64,000 bases of DNA from Polaribacter tangerinus (GCF_038024095.1 NZ_CP150668.1:1984001-2048000), one strand, 5' to 3'. Shown: positions 20,399-30,025, counted from the stretch's first letter. Numbers and translations are program-made. Notes: a model not told the origin generated them from the sequence alone.

Positions 20399-20899
20399 TT
20401 ATTTACCCCGTTCTCCTAATTCAATAATTTCCAAGTCTTTTATAGCATCTTTATCTATAGAAAAACGCAACATTGTTCTAATTTTATGAAAACCATAAAT
20501 TCCTGCGGCACCAGGGTTAAGATGTAAGAGATTCAATTTTTTATCATATTGAACTTTTAAAATATGAGAATGACCAGAAATAAAAATTTTCGGTGTATTT
20601 TTAGTAAGCTCTTCGCGTATTCTTTGATTGTATTTAGTAGGATACCCACCAATATGAGTCATCCAAACTGTCGTGTTTTCAATATTAAATTTTGCGTCTA
20701 ACGGAAATTCTAAGCGGGCCTCTTTATGGTCTATATTTCCGTATACAGCCCGTAATGGTTTTAATTTTTTTATGGTATCCGTAACATTTAAATCACCAAT
20801 ATCTCCAGCATGCCAAACCTCATCTGCTTGTTTTACAAATTTTAATATTTGAGCATCAATATAACTATGCGTATCGGAAATCAATAAGATTTTCTTCAT
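20399..20899 (-). CDS. YfcE/MJ0936-type metallophosphoesterase
   Basis: 166 residues from the ATG at 20899 (MKKILLISDTHSYID). An upstream in-frame ATG at 20959 would add a non-conserved 20 residues. Metal ligands of the calcineurin-like fold are visible: SDTH, WHAGDIGD, YGNIDHK, WMTHIGG and SGHSHI. Family members are Mn-dependent cytoplasmic phosphodiesterases of uncertain physiological substrate. The gene is divergent from truA, and the two starts share a short intergenic region, so their promoters overlap. First clearly housekeeping gene right of the accessory region. Confidence 0.88.
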   Translation of the reverse strand: MKKILLISDTHSYIDAQILKFVKQADEVWHAGDIGDLNVTDTIKKLKPLRAVYGNIDHKEARLEFPLDAKFNIENTTVWMTHIGGYPTKYNQRIREELTKNTPKIFISGHSHILKVQYDKKLNLLHLNPGAAGIYGFHKIRTMLRFSIDKDAIKDLEIIELGERGK

Positions 20900-20932
20900 T
20901 CTACAAAAATACCAATAACAAAATAAATTCCG

Positions 20933-20940
20933 TAATTTTG
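20933..20940 (+). promoter_or_regulatory. TAnnTTTG -7 box for truA
   Basis: TAATTTTG matches the Bacteroidota -7 consensus and ends about 21 nt before the truA start codon. No convincing -33 TTG was seen. Confidence 0.45.
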
Positions 20941-20961
20941 AATTCTTAAAAACAGACACCT

Positions 20962-21687
20962 TTGAGGTATTTTATAGCACTTTCTTACAACGGAAAAAAC
21001 TATCATGGTTGGCAAGTTCAACCAGATGTTGTTTCTGTACAAGAAAAAATAAATAGTGCCATTAGTACTATTTTTCAAGAGCAAATAGAAGTAGTGGGAG
21101 CAGGAAGAACAGATACTGGTGTGCATGCTTCTGAAATGTTTGCTCATTTCGAGGTTGATTATGAAATAACTGGTGATATTGCTCACAAGCTAAATGCTAT
21201 TTTACCAAATGACATTGTGGTGTCTAAAGTTTTTTTAGTTGCAGAAGATATGCACGCAAGATTTAGCGCTGTGAGTAGAAGTTACGAATATAGAATTTGG
21301 TTGGGTAGGAATCCGTTTTTATTAGATTTTAGCTGGCAAATTCACTCTCAGGATTTAGATATTGCGTTAATGAACGAGGCAGCAAGTGTGTTATTAGAAT
21401 ATGAAAATTTTCAAACATTTTCGAAAGTAAAAACAGAGGTTTATACCTTTAATTGCGATGTTACAGAAGCTGTTTGGAGGAAAGAAGGAAATTTATTAAC
21501 CTTTTACATAACGGCAAATCGTTTTTTAAGAAATATGGTAAGAGCTATTGTAGGAACACTGGTAGATGTAGGTTTGGGGAAAATAACAGTGTTAGAATTT
21601 AGAAGTATCATTGAAAGTAAAAATAGAAGCAATGCAGGACTTTCTGTACCCGCAAAAGGCTTATTTTTAACAAAAATAAAATATTAG
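20962..21687 (+). CDS. truA: tRNA pseudouridine synthase A
   Basis: 241 residues from a TTG start (MRYFIALSYNGKNYHGWQVQ). It isomerises U38-40 of tRNA anticodon arms in the cytoplasm. The catalytic Asp lies in GAGRTDTGVHA and the second motif is FLRNMVRAIVG. The length is normal. The ABC transporter starts 3 bp after the stop, also with TTG, indicating coupling. It is divergent from yfcE. Confidence 0.93.
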   Translation: MRYFIALSYNGKNYHGWQVQPDVVSVQEKINSAISTIFQEQIEVVGAGRTDTGVHASEMFAHFEVDYEITGDIAHKLNAILPNDIVVSKVFLVAEDMHARFSAVSRSYEYRIWLGRNPFLLDFSWQIHSQDLDIALMNEAASVLLEYENFQTFSKVKTEVYTFNCDVTEAVWRKEGNLLTFYITANRFLRNMVRAIVGTLVDVGLGKITVLEFRSIIESKNRSNAGLSVPAKGLFLTKIKY

Positions 21688-21690
21688 ATT

Positions 21691-23457
21691 TTGGCAAATA
21701 AAACAGGAAATGCTTTTGATATGGACATTTTTTTGCGACTTATGAGTTTCGCAAAAAAATACAAAGTCAATTTTTTTATTGCAGCGAGTGCAACCATTCT
21801 TTTAGCAGGAGTGGCCTTGTTAACACCACTTATTTTAAAAGAAACGGTAGATTTATATATTACCAACAAAGATGCCGATGGTTTATTGCGCAATATACTT
21901 TTAATGCTCGGTATTTTAATGGGAGAAGTGTTGTTAAGATTTGTGTTTATTTATTACGCAAATTGGGTTGGTCAGCATATAATTCGAGATATTAGAGCAA
22001 AAATATTTAGGCATATTTTGCAATTCCGCATGTCTTATTTTGATAAGAACTCTGTAGGGAAATTAGTTACTAGAGTTGTTTCAGATATAGAAACTATTGC
22101 TGCTTTTTTTAGTAGTGGTGTATTTACAATTGTAAGTGATGTATTGCAAATGATTGCTGTAATAGTGGTAATGTTTGTACTAAACTGGGAGTTGGCACTA
22201 ATAGCAATTGCTGTTTTACCAATACTTTTGTACGCAACAAAAGTTTTTCAAAAAGCTATTAAAGCCACGTTTCAGGAGGTAAGAAATCAAGTAGCTAATT
22301 TAAATGGTTTTGTACAAGAGCGAGTTACAGGAATGAAAATTGTACAATTATTTAATAGAGAAAATATTGAGTATAGTAATTTTAAAGAAATAAACAACAA
22401 GCATAAAAAAGCACACATAAAAACTATTTGGTATTTCTCTATTTTTTTTCCTATTGCAGAAATTTTATCATCAATAGGTATTGGTTTAATAGTATGGTTT
22501 GGTAGCAAGCAAGTAGTTTCGGGCAGTGTTCCTGGCCCAGGTACGGTAATGGCTTATGTACAAATGGCACAAATGCTATTTAGACCCTTAAGGCAAATTG
22601 CCGATAAGTTTAACCAATTACAAATGGGAATTGTCTCAGGAGAGCGTGTTTTTAAAATTATTGATACCGATAGTGCAATTTCTAAAAACGGAACATTGAA
22701 AGCAGAAAACTTAAAAGGAGCGATTTCTTTTAAAGAGGTTCATTTTAGTTATGTAGAAAATGAACCAGTTTTAAAAGGCATTAACCTAGAGGTAAAAGCT
22801 GGGCAAACTATTGCAATTGTTGGTGCTACGGGAGCAGGAAAATCTACCATTATCAACTTAATAAATCGTTTTTACGAGATTGACGGTGGTGTTATTAAAG
22901 TTGATGATGTGGCTATAGACAAGTATCAATTAGAAAGTTTAAGAGAACAAGTAGCAGTTGTGCTACAAGATGTTTTTTTATTCTCAGATTCTATTCTAAA
23001 TAATATAACTTTAAAAGATGCTACTATTTCTAAAGAGACAGTAATAGCAGCTGCTAAACAAATAGGAATCCATAAATTTATTATGTCTTTGCCAAACGGT
23101 TATGACTATAATGTTAAAGAACGAGGTGCCATGTTGTCTTCTGGCCAACGCCAACTTATTGCCTTTTTACGTGCTTATGTAAGTAAACCGAGTATTTTAA
23201 TTTTAGATGAAGCTACTTCTTCTGTAGATGCGCACTCAGAGCAAATGATTCAGTTTGCTACCGAAACAATTACAAAAGGCAGAACATCTATAGTAATTGC
23301 ACACAGATTGGCAACTATAAAGCAGGCAGATAAAATTATTGTTATGGACAAAGGTTTGATTGTAGAGCAAGGAACACACCAAGAACTCATAGAGAGAGAA
23401 AAGGGATATTATAAAAACTTATATGACAAGCAGTTTAGTTTAGAGGTTGCCTCATAA
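21691..23457 (+). CDS. ABC exporter, fused permease/ATPase (MsbA-like)
   Basis: 588 residues from a TTG start 3 bp after truA. Six transmembrane helices occupy about residues 25-310 (two visible pairs near 27-50 and 140-180). The nucleotide-binding domain has Walker A GATGAGKS (from residue 379), signature LSSGQRQ (about 483) and Walker B ILILDEAT (about 502-509), ending in the H-loop IVIAHRLAT. This half-transporter dimerises in the inner membrane; MsbA-type members flip lipid A-core or other lipids, but multidrug homologues look alike. Its stop codon directly abuts the stop of convergent cdaA. Confidence 0.88.
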   Translation: MANKTGNAFDMDIFLRLMSFAKKYKVNFFIAASATILLAGVALLTPLILKETVDLYITNKDADGLLRNILLMLGILMGEVLLRFVFIYYANWVGQHIIRDIRAKIFRHILQFRMSYFDKNSVGKLVTRVVSDIETIAAFFSSGVFTIVSDVLQMIAVIVVMFVLNWELALIAIAVLPILLYATKVFQKAIKATFQEVRNQVANLNGFVQERVTGMKIVQLFNRENIEYSNFKEINNKHKKAHIKTIWYFSIFFPIAEILSSIGIGLIVWFGSKQVVSGSVPGPGTVMAYVQMAQMLFRPLRQIADKFNQLQMGIVSGERVFKIIDTDSAISKNGTLKAENLKGAISFKEVHFSYVENEPVLKGINLEVKAGQTIAIVGATGAGKSTIINLINRFYEIDGGVIKVDDVAIDKYQLESLREQVAVVLQDVFLFSDSILNNITLKDATISKETVIAAAKQIGIHKFIMSLPNGYDYNVKERGAMLSSGQRQLIAFLRAYVSKPSILILDEATSSVDAHSEQMIQFATETITKGRTSIVIAHRLATIKQADKIIVMDKGLIVEQGTHQELIEREKGYYKNLYDKQFSLEVAS

Positions 23458-24234
23458 TTACATCACGTCTTTTTTTAGTTTTTCATTCAAATCAATAAGG
23501 TTTTCATAAAGTTCAAAACCACCATCTTTAATGTAAGATATCTCTCCAGTTTCTTCTGAAACAAGCAAACAAATAGCATCCGTTTTTTCAGACACTCCTA
23601 TAGCTGCTCTGTGTCTAAGACCAAAACGAGCAGGTATTTTTATACTATCGGAAATAGGTAGCACAACTCTTGTAGCAACAATATAATTGTCTCTTATAAT
23701 TAAGGCGCCGTCGTGTAATGGACTGTTCTTGTAAAAAATACTTTGTAAAATTGCCTCATTTAATTGCGCATTCATTTTATCGCCAGTATTAATTAAGAAA
23801 TCTAAATTATTGGTTCTTTCTATTACAATTAGTGCCCCAGTTTTAGAGCTACTCATTTTAGAGCAAGCCTCTATAATAGTTTCGGTATCTATTTCTGAAC
23901 TAATTTCTGTTTGTAAAAATTTTAATTGTTTAAGAAAACTTCTCTTGTTGGTAAAATTAGTAGTTCCAATCATTAACAAAAACTTGCGAATTTCTTGCTG
24001 AAAAACAATAATTAACGCAATTACTCCACCAGAGAGTAAATAGCCTAAAATACCACTTAGCATTTCCATTTTTAATGCTTGTGTAATTTGCCAAATAAGA
24101 AAGATAAAAGCAATACCAACAACTATATTAATGGCAACAGTGCTCTTTAAAAGTTTGTAAATATAGTAGAGTAGTGTAGCCACTAATAAAATGTCTAAAA
24201 CATCTAATAAAGAAAATTCAATAAAATCGAACAT
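23458..24234 (-). CDS. cdaA: Diadenylate cyclase (CdaA/DacA type)
   Basis: 258 residues. Three hydrophobic helices at about 10-30, 33-50 and 60-80 anchor it in the inner membrane, followed by the DisA_N cyclase domain with the catalytic DGA at 175-177 (LHDGALIIR) and RHR at 207-209 (GLRHRAAIG). It makes c-di-AMP from two ATP, the second messenger for turgor, potassium and wall homeostasis. folP lies 84 bp upstream on the same strand, the usual pairing in Bacteroidota. No CdaR-like partner gene follows. Confidence 0.92.
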   Translation of the reverse strand: MFDFIEFSLLDVLDILLVATLLYYIYKLLKSTVAINIVVGIAFIFLIWQITQALKMEMLSGILGYLLSGGVIALIIVFQQEIRKFLLMIGTTNFTNKRSFLKQLKFLQTEISSEIDTETIIEACSKMSSSKTGALIVIERTNNLDFLINTGDKMNAQLNEAILQSIFYKNSPLHDGALIIRDNYIVATRVVLPISDSIKIPARFGLRHRAAIGVSEKTDAICLLVSEETGEISYIKDGGFELYENLIDLNEKLKKDVM

Positions 24235-24318
24235 GTTTTTTAAATAATGTGTAGGCTAAAATACTAATAATTAATCGGAGTATTATAGGGCTTTTTAAAC
24301 AAATAGATTTTTAGAACT

Positions 24319-25143
24319 TTAAGTATTTATTTGTGCTACAATTTTTATGGCTTCTGCAGCTTCTTTTACATCGTGCACACGTAAAATATTTGCACCATTT
24401 AAAAGAGCGATAGTATTTGCCGAAGTAGTAGCGTTTAGTGCTTCTTTGGCAGTAATGTTTAATGTTTTATATAGCATCGACTTTCTTGAAATACCAGCCA
24501 AAACTGGTGTTTCTAAACTTTTAAATAATGATAAGTTTTTTAAAAGCTCAAAATTATGAGATGTCGTTTTACCAAATCCAAAGCCAACATCAATAATAAT
24601 GTCATTTAATTTTAGAGCACGTAATTGATAAATTTGCTCTGAAAAAAAGCAAATAATGTCTGTTGTTACATTTGAATAATTCGGATTATTTTGCATGTTT
24701 TGAGGTGTTCCTAACATGTGCATCAAAATATAAGGTACTTGAAAATGAGCAACGGTTTCAAACATTTTAGCATCCATTTTTCCGCCAGAAATATCGTTTA
24801 TTATAGCAGCACCTGCCTCTATAGTTTTCGAGGCAACACTACTTCTAAATGTGTCTATAGAAAGAATAATATTGTTAAAATTTTTTATTAAAAGTTCTAC
24901 AACAGGTATTATTCTTCGCATTTCCTCTTGTTCAGAAATATGAGCAGCACCTGGTCGAGAAGAATAGGCGCCAACATCAATAAAAGTAGCTCCTTCTTTT
25001 AGCATCTTTTCTGCTTGTGTAAGAATTGCTTTTTCGTCTTTGTATTTACCACCATCAAAAAAAGAATCGGGAGTAATGTTTAAAATACCCATAACTTTTG
25101 GTGATGATACATCTATTAAAGTTCCTTTACAATTAATCGTCAT
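24319..25143 (-). CDS. folP: Dihydropteroate synthase
   Basis: 274 residues. It joins p-aminobenzoate to hydroxymethyl-dihydropterin pyrophosphate in folate synthesis. Signature motifs are MGILNITPDSFFDGG, FIDVGAYSSRPGA, SIDTFRSSVA and INDISGG, with the C-terminal ILRVHDV. Normal length. Its start overlaps the end of the LOG-family gene by 11 bp, so both are translated from one message; cdaA follows. Confidence 0.93.
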   Translation of the reverse strand: MTINCKGTLIDVSSPKVMGILNITPDSFFDGGKYKDEKAILTQAEKMLKEGATFIDVGAYSSRPGAAHISEQEEMRRIIPVVELLIKNFNNIILSIDTFRSSVASKTIEAGAAIINDISGGKMDAKMFETVAHFQVPYILMHMLGTPQNMQNNPNYSNVTTDIICFFSEQIYQLRALKLNDIIIDVGFGFGKTTSHNFELLKNLSLFKSLETPVLAGISRKSMLYKTLNITAKEALNATTSANTIALLNGANILRVHDVKEAAEAIKIVAQINT

Positions 25144-25729
25144 TTTTTGATACTACTTTATTTATTACGGCTTCTTTTTGGGGAGCTTTATAAGCAGCCA
25201 TTTGCTGCATTAGCTCAGGTACTGAATTTGCAACCAACAACATTTCTCTATTTTCTTTTTTTAGAAAACCCTCTGTTACCATTTTATCTAGCTGAACTAA
25301 AGTGGCATCGAAATAACTATTTGTATTTAAAATACCTATCGGTTTTTGTTCTATGTGTAGTTGCCCTAAGGTAAGCGCTTCAAAAAGTTCATCTAAGGTA
25401 CCAAAACCGCCAGGAAGTGCCAAATAACCGTCTGCCAATTTACTCATGATTACTTTTCTATCACTCATTTTTTTGCATAAAATCATTTCTTCTACTCCTT
25501 TATGTACTACTTCTTCTTTTTCTAATAAGTAAGGAATAACCCCAATTACTTCGCCTTTTTTAGCAAGAATAGTATCGGCAATTGCCCCCATCATTCCAAT
25601 TTTTCCACCACCGTAAACAAGGCCAATTTTGTGTTTTGCAAAGTAGTTTCCTAAAGAAACCGCTGCTTCTTTATACACAGAATGAAACCCAATACTCGCA
25701 CCACAAAAAACAACAATTCTCTTTAACAT
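25133..25729 (-). CDS. LOG-family nucleotide 5'-monophosphate phosphoribohydrolase
   Basis: 198 residues from the ATG at 25729 (MLKRIVVFCGASIGFHSVYK); the frame extends upstream, but the Rossmann start defines this Met. The family motif PGGFGTLDELFE near residue 105 and GGGKIGMMGA near 48 identify a LOG/YvdD-type enzyme, which removes ribose 5-phosphate from nucleotides (in plants and some bacteria it releases cytokinins). It overlaps folP by 11 bp. The exact substrate in this organism is not readable from sequence. Confidence 0.88.
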   Translation of the reverse strand: MLKRIVVFCGASIGFHSVYKEAAVSLGNYFAKHKIGLVYGGGKIGMMGAIADTILAKKGEVIGVIPYLLEKEEVVHKGVEEMILCKKMSDRKVIMSKLADGYLALPGGFGTLDELFEALTLGQLHIEQKPIGILNTNSYFDATLVQLDKMVTEGFLKKENREMLLVANSVPELMQQMAAYKAPQKEAVINKVVSKNDD

Positions 25730-25782
25730 ATCTCCTTTTAAAAATCTTTTGTAAAAATAAAAGAAAAGCTTGTAGGATTTAC

Positions 25783-25790
25783 TATTTTTG
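25783..25790 (+). promoter_or_regulatory. TAnnTTTG -7 box for the DUF1599 gene
   Basis: TATTTTTG ends 26 nt before the ATG at 25817. No -33 element is clear. Confidence 0.4.
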
Positions 25791-25816
25791 AACAATTACT
25801 TTTTGAATCATAAAAA

Positions 25817-26350
25817 ATGCAAGAAACCTCTAAACAATACGATGCTGTAGTTAAAGAATGTAGAAGTTTATTTATAAAAAAAATGGCGGATTATGGAAGT
25901 GCATGGCGAATTTTAAGATTGCCATCGCTAACCGATCAAATTTTTATTAAAGCACAAAGAATAAGGCAGTTACAAGAAAATGATGTGCGTAAAGTAGATG
26001 AAGGTGAAAAATCTGAATTTATTGGCATTATCAATTATTCGATAATGGCCTTAATTCAATTAGAAAATGGTGTTGCAGAAAATCCAGATTTAAGTACCGA
26101 AGAGGCTACTATTTTATATGACAAACATAGCAAAATTACGAAAGAGTTAATGCTTAATAAAAATCATGATTACGGAGAAGTATGGAGAGAAATGCGCGTT
26201 TCTAGTCTTACCGATTTAATTTTACAGAAACTACTAAGAGTTAAAACCATAGAAGATAATAAAGGTAAAACTATTGTTTCTGAAGGTTTAGACGCCAATT
26301 ATCAAGACATGATTAATTATGCCATTTTTGCTATGATTCATCTTTCGTAA
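25817..26350 (+). CDS. DUF1599 (nucleotide-modification-associated) protein
   Basis: 177 residues, cytoplasmic. The protein is an internal duplication: the block around KKMADYGSAWRILRLPSLTD (about 18-39) recurs as KNHDYGEVWREMRVSSLTDL (about 116-135), each followed by an RQLQ/KTIED helix and an INYSIMALI / INYAIFAMI helix. This is the two-repeat DUF1599 family, conserved in Bacteroidota and of unknown biochemical role. It is divergent from the LOG gene and followed after 32 bp by the DoxX-like gene, the usual gene order. Confidence 0.85.
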   Translation: MQETSKQYDAVVKECRSLFIKKMADYGSAWRILRLPSLTDQIFIKAQRIRQLQENDVRKVDEGEKSEFIGIINYSIMALIQLENGVAENPDLSTEEATILYDKHSKITKELMLNKNHDYGEVWREMRVSSLTDLILQKLLRVKTIEDNKGKTIVSEGLDANYQDMINYAIFAMIHLS

Positions 26351-26382
26351 AAAACAATACAACCTTTTAAAAAGCCAATTTT

Positions 26383-27351
26383 ATGTTTACAAAAATAGCC
26401 GTTCAAATTTCTAGACTTTTAGTAGGTGTTTTATTTGTATTTTCTGGTTTTGTAAAATTGGTAGATCCCATTGGGTCTCAATATAAATTTGAAGAATATT
26501 TTTCTGTAGATGTCTTAAACTTAGAATTTTTAATTCCGTATGCACTTCCTTTTGCGGTAGTACTTATAGTTGCTGAAATTCTTTTAGGAGTAATGGTGCT
26601 AATTGGTTACAAATCTAAGTTTACTGTTTTTAGCCTTGGTCTTTTAACGGTATTGTTTTTATTTTTAACCTGGTATTCTGCATATTACAATAAAGTTACA
26701 GATTGTGGTTGTTTTGGAGATGCCATTAAGCTTTCTACCTGGCAAACATTTTATAAAAATATTATTTTACTGGTGTTGGTACTTATTTTGATATTCAATA
26801 TAAAGCATATTAAACCTGTTTTTTCTGGAAAAATTCCAAAAATTATTACCTTTTTATCATTAGCTGTTTTCTTATTTATAGTGCAACATGTTCTAACACA
26901 TTTGCCGTTAATCGACTTTAGAGCTTATGCAATAGGTAAAAACTTACCTGCTGGCATGCAATATCCGGCAGATGGTTCTATACCACCTGTTCACGATTTT
27001 ATGTTAGAAGATCAACAACAAGACTTGGCGCCGATACTTTTAGCTAAAGAAAAAGTAGCACTTATTATTATGTATGATATTAATAAGTCGGATAAGAATG
27101 GGTTTGTTGCTGTAAAAGATTTTTCTGAAAAAGCCTTAAAAGCTGGGTATACAGTATACGGTGTTTCTGCTTCTTTTTTTGATGACATTCAAAAAGTAAC
27201 CGAGACCTATAATTTGCCTTTCGAGTTTCTGTTTTGCGATGCAACAACGCTAAAAACAATGATTAGAGCTAATCCTGGAGTTGTAATTTTAGAAAAAGGA
27301 ACCGTAACCCAAAAGAAAAATTTTGTAGATTTAGCAGAGATTACATTATAA
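26383..27351 (+). CDS. DoxX/MauE-type membrane protein with thioredoxin-like C-terminus
   Basis: 322 residues. Four transmembrane helices at about 8-25, 46-72, 76-95 and 118-140, plus a fifth near 150-170, enclose the phrase TDCGCFGDAIKLSTWQTF typical of Bacteroidota DoxX/MauE-like proteins. The remaining ~140 residues look like a thioredoxin-fold domain without an obvious CxxC. An inner-membrane redox or disulfide-related role is inferred from the family. The stop overlaps the crcB start (TAATG), so the two are translationally coupled. Confidence 0.82.
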   Translation: MFTKIAVQISRLLVGVLFVFSGFVKLVDPIGSQYKFEEYFSVDVLNLEFLIPYALPFAVVLIVAEILLGVMVLIGYKSKFTVFSLGLLTVLFLFLTWYSAYYNKVTDCGCFGDAIKLSTWQTFYKNIILLVLVLILIFNIKHIKPVFSGKIPKIITFLSLAVFLFIVQHVLTHLPLIDFRAYAIGKNLPAGMQYPADGSIPPVHDFMLEDQQQDLAPILLAKEKVALIIMYDINKSDKNGFVAVKDFSEKALKAGYTVYGVSASFFDDIQKVTETYNLPFEFLFCDATTLKTMIRANPGVVILEKGTVTQKKNFVDLAEITL

Positions 27352-27722
27352 TGAAACAACTTTTATTTGTATTTGTTGGTGGTGGTTTTGGAAGTGTTTT
27401 ACGATATCTTATCAATAAGTGGTTAGGTACTACAGAAACCGGTTTTCCTATCGGTACTTTAACAGTAAATATATTAGGCAGTTTATTTATGGGAATTATT
27501 TTAGGTTATGTAGCAAAATCAAATGTGTTTACTCCCAATCAAACATTACTATTAGCAACAGGTTTTTGCGGAGGTTTTACAACTTTTTCGACTTTTGCCT
27601 ACGAAAATCAAGGTTTTTTAAAAACTGGAGATTTTACAAATTTTGTATTGTATACCATAGCAAGTTTTGTACTTGGTTTTTTAGCAGTTTTTGCAGGTAT
27701 CTTTTTGTCTAAGAGTTTTTAA
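27351..27722 (+). CDS. crcB: Fluoride ion exporter CrcB/Fluc
   Basis: 123 residues with four transmembrane helices, beginning MKQLLFVFVGGGFGSVLRYL. Family hallmarks are GSVLRY, TLTVNILGSLFMG (the pore Asn) and TGFCGGFTTFSTF. Fluc channels act as antiparallel dimers that export fluoride across the inner membrane. It overlaps the DoxX-like gene by one base. No fluoride riboswitch is expected, or seen, in the middle of the operon. Confidence 0.92.
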   Translation: MKQLLFVFVGGGFGSVLRYLINKWLGTTETGFPIGTLTVNILGSLFMGIILGYVAKSNVFTPNQTLLLATGFCGGFTTFSTFAYENQGFLKTGDFTNFVLYTIASFVLGFLAVFAGIFLSKSF

Positions 27723-27743
27723 CGTACACAAATTATAATTTTA

Positions 27744-28355
27744 TCATTTTTTAAAAGTCTTAATTCCTGCTGTTACAGCAATGTCTAAATGATTATTTCT
27801 TGGGGTTATCGGACAAGAAAAATTGTCGTTGTAAGCACAATATGGGTTGTAAGTATTGTTAAAGTTTAATTCAACAGTATTATTTTCTCGAATGTCTGTG
27901 GTTTGCAAATCCATATATCTTCCAGCAACATAAGATTCATTTCCGGTTGTTAAATCGGTAAAGGGTAAGTACAATTCATTTTTATATTTTTCAATCTTTA
28001 TGGTTTCTAACCCTTGGTAAACAGTTAATTGAAATTGCTTTCCCTGTAATGTAAAAGTTAGTTTGCCAAATTCTTTATAAGGTTTTTTAATATCTGTACT
28101 TGTAGGTAGTAAAAAAGTTGGTGCATTTTCTATTTTCGAAAACTTTGCAATGGTAATAAAGCTACTATCTACCGGAAAAAAATCTAGCCCTTTAAAGTTT
28201 TTTAAATCCTTTTTTTTCAAAGGAGAAACTGAGGCATCTTTAAACTGTGCATTTAATTCTTGCTGATAGGTGGTTTTTCCTACTAAAGCTCTTTTTTTAT
28301 TACTATTACAAGAAATGCTTATTAGTATTAAAAATACAAATACTATTTTTTTCAT
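27744..28355 (-). CDS. DUF1684 lipoprotein
   Basis: 203 residues with a lipoprotein signal (ILISISC, Cys16). The family end is diagnostic: FNNTYNPYCAYNDNFSCP followed by ITPRNNHLDIAVTAGIK, with conserved Asn, Cys and Pro, and a YVAGRYMDL strand before it. DUF1684 proteins are widespread, periplasmic or outer-membrane in Bacteroidota, without known function. It follows the 103-residue lipoprotein gene by 6 bp, so the two form an operon. Confidence 0.88.
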   Translation of the reverse strand: MKKIVFVFLILISISCNSNKKRALVGKTTYQQELNAQFKDASVSPLKKKDLKNFKGLDFFPVDSSFITIAKFSKIENAPTFLLPTSTDIKKPYKEFGKLTFTLQGKQFQLTVYQGLETIKIEKYKNELYLPFTDLTTGNESYVAGRYMDLQTTDIRENNTVELNFNNTYNPYCAYNDNFSCPITPRNNHLDIAVTAGIKTFKK

Positions 28356-28361
28356 CTATAA

Positions 28362-28673
28362 CTATTTTTTTAAGAGAATGACAATTATGCCTTGATATTT
28401 TTTTTCTGTAAACTTTTTCATCTTTTCAGAGTCTTTAACAACGGTAAGAGATTTTATTTTTTCTGGAGCTAGCGTTCTTAAGTAATTTGAGTTTACTTTT
28501 TTCCCATCTACTATGTATAAAATATTTTCAGGAGCTTTTTTTTGATAGGCTGCTGCTTCTTGTACAAATAGATAGTTAGAACTGATATTTTTTTTCGAAC
28601 TACAACCCAAAATAGCAATAAATAATACTGAAATAGCTAGTATAAAAAAGTTGTTATTCTTGTAACTTTGCAT
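28362..28673 (-). CDS. Small lipoprotein with receptor-plug-like fold
   Basis: 103 residues. A hydrophobic leader ends in the lipobox ILGC (Cys24). The mature part PENILYIVDGKKVNSNYLRT followed by LAPEKIKSLTVVKDSEKM, with a GIIVILLKK end, resembles the segment of TonB-dependent receptor plugs that follows the carboxypeptidase-like domain (VDG ... I.SI.VLKD ... G.I.I..K). It is a free-standing version of unknown role. It lies 6 bp upstream of the DUF1684 gene. Confidence 0.65.
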   Translation of the reverse strand: MQSYKNNNFFILAISVLFIAILGCSSKKNISSNYLFVQEAAAYQKKAPENILYIVDGKKVNSNYLRTLAPEKIKSLTVVKDSEKMKKFTEKKYQGIIVILLKK

Positions 28674-28801
28674 CTTGTTTGTTTTTATTGTAAAGATACA
28701 ACATTCTATAATTTTTAATTAGCTTTGATATTTCGTTACGGTTCGTATTTTCCTCTTTTTTATATTATTTAAAAAAGAATAAATCATAGTCAATAAAATG
28801 T

Positions 28802-30025
28802 ATGAGTCAATTTTACAAAAATTATATAGCTTCTTTTAGTGGACTTTCTAAAGAGGTTTGGTGGCTATCTTTAATTACTTTTATAAATAGAGCCGGTACA
28901 ATGGTTATTCCGTTTTTGTCGCTATATTTAAAAGAAAGTTTAAGCTTTTCTTTCGCTCAAGTAGGCTGGATAATGTCCTTTTTTGGTTTAGGTTCTCTTG
29001 TTGGTACTTGGCTGGGAGGCAAATTAACAGATATTATTGGCTATTATAAAGTTATGTTTTCTAGCCTTTTACTTACCGGTTTGTTTTTTGTACTCCTTCA
29101 GTTTGTAACTACTTTTAGTGGTTTTTGTGTAGGTATTTTTTTGGTGATGCTTGTGGCAGATGCTTTTAGGCCCGCTATGTTTGTGGCATTAAGTGCATAT
29201 AGTAAACTAGAAAATAAAACGAGGTCGGTAACTTTAATTAGATTGGCAATAAATTTGGGGTTTTCTTTAGGTCCGGCAATTGGTGGAATTATAATTACGG
29301 GTGTTGGATATTTTGGTTTGTTTTGGCTAGATGGTATTACTTGTGCATTGGCAAGCATATTGTTGCTAAAAGTACTACATCCAAAGAAAACAAAAGTACT
29401 AGATAGCACCAAGCCAAAAAGCGTAATTTCTGTATACAAAGACAATGCATTTTGGGTGTTTTTTGTAGCGATGTTTATTTTCGGATTCACTTTTTTACAA
29501 TATTTTTCTACCATTCCTTTATATTTTAAAGAAGTTAGATTGTTATCAGAATTAGAAATCGGACTTATAATGGGGTTTAGTGGTCTTTTTGTGTTTTTGT
29601 TTGAAATGCCACTAATTCATTGGTTAGAGCAACAAAAATATTCTAAGATTAGGCTAATGGCATTTGGTTTATTTCTTGTTGCTATAAGTTACTTAATTTT
29701 AAATATTACCAATTGGGGTGGTGTTTTAATTATAGGAGTTATTTTAATAACTGTTGGAGAAATGATTACGTTTCCGTTTTCTAATTCATTTGCGTTAGAA
29801 AGGGCTAAAAAGGGAAATCAAGGCGAATATATGGCAATGTATAGCATGGCATTTTCTTTGTCGCATATTTTTAGTCACAATGCGGGTATGCAATTAATTC
29901 ATATTTTTGGATACGAATTTACTTGGTACTTTGTAACTCTTTTTGCTTTTTTAGGGGTAGCCATTTTAATATATTTATTTAAAATAATCTCTAAAGAAAA
30001 AACCAACGTTGTATTAGATGGATAG
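28802..30025 (+). CDS. Major facilitator superfamily transporter
   Basis: 407 residues with twelve predicted transmembrane helices. The loop 2-3 MFS motif is GSLVGTWLGGKLTDIIGYYK (about 66-85), and SLGPAIGGIIITG in helix 5 recalls drug:H+ antiporters (motif C-like). The substrate cannot be read from sequence. It stands alone between two oppositely oriented genes and its stop is 10 bp from the stop of the convergent MBL gene. Confidence 0.85.
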   Translation: MSQFYKNYIASFSGLSKEVWWLSLITFINRAGTMVIPFLSLYLKESLSFSFAQVGWIMSFFGLGSLVGTWLGGKLTDIIGYYKVMFSSLLLTGLFFVLLQFVTTFSGFCVGIFLVMLVADAFRPAMFVALSAYSKLENKTRSVTLIRLAINLGFSLGPAIGGIIITGVGYFGLFWLDGITCALASILLLKVLHPKKTKVLDSTKPKSVISVYKDNAFWVFFVAMFIFGFTFLQYFSTIPLYFKEVRLLSELEIGLIMGFSGLFVFLFEMPLIHWLEQQKYSKIRLMAFGLFLVAISYLILNITNWGGVLIIGVILITVGEMITFPFSNSFALERAKKGNQGEYMAMYSMAFSLSHIFSHNAGMQLIHIFGYEFTWYFVTLFAFLGVAILIYLFKIISKEKTNVVLDG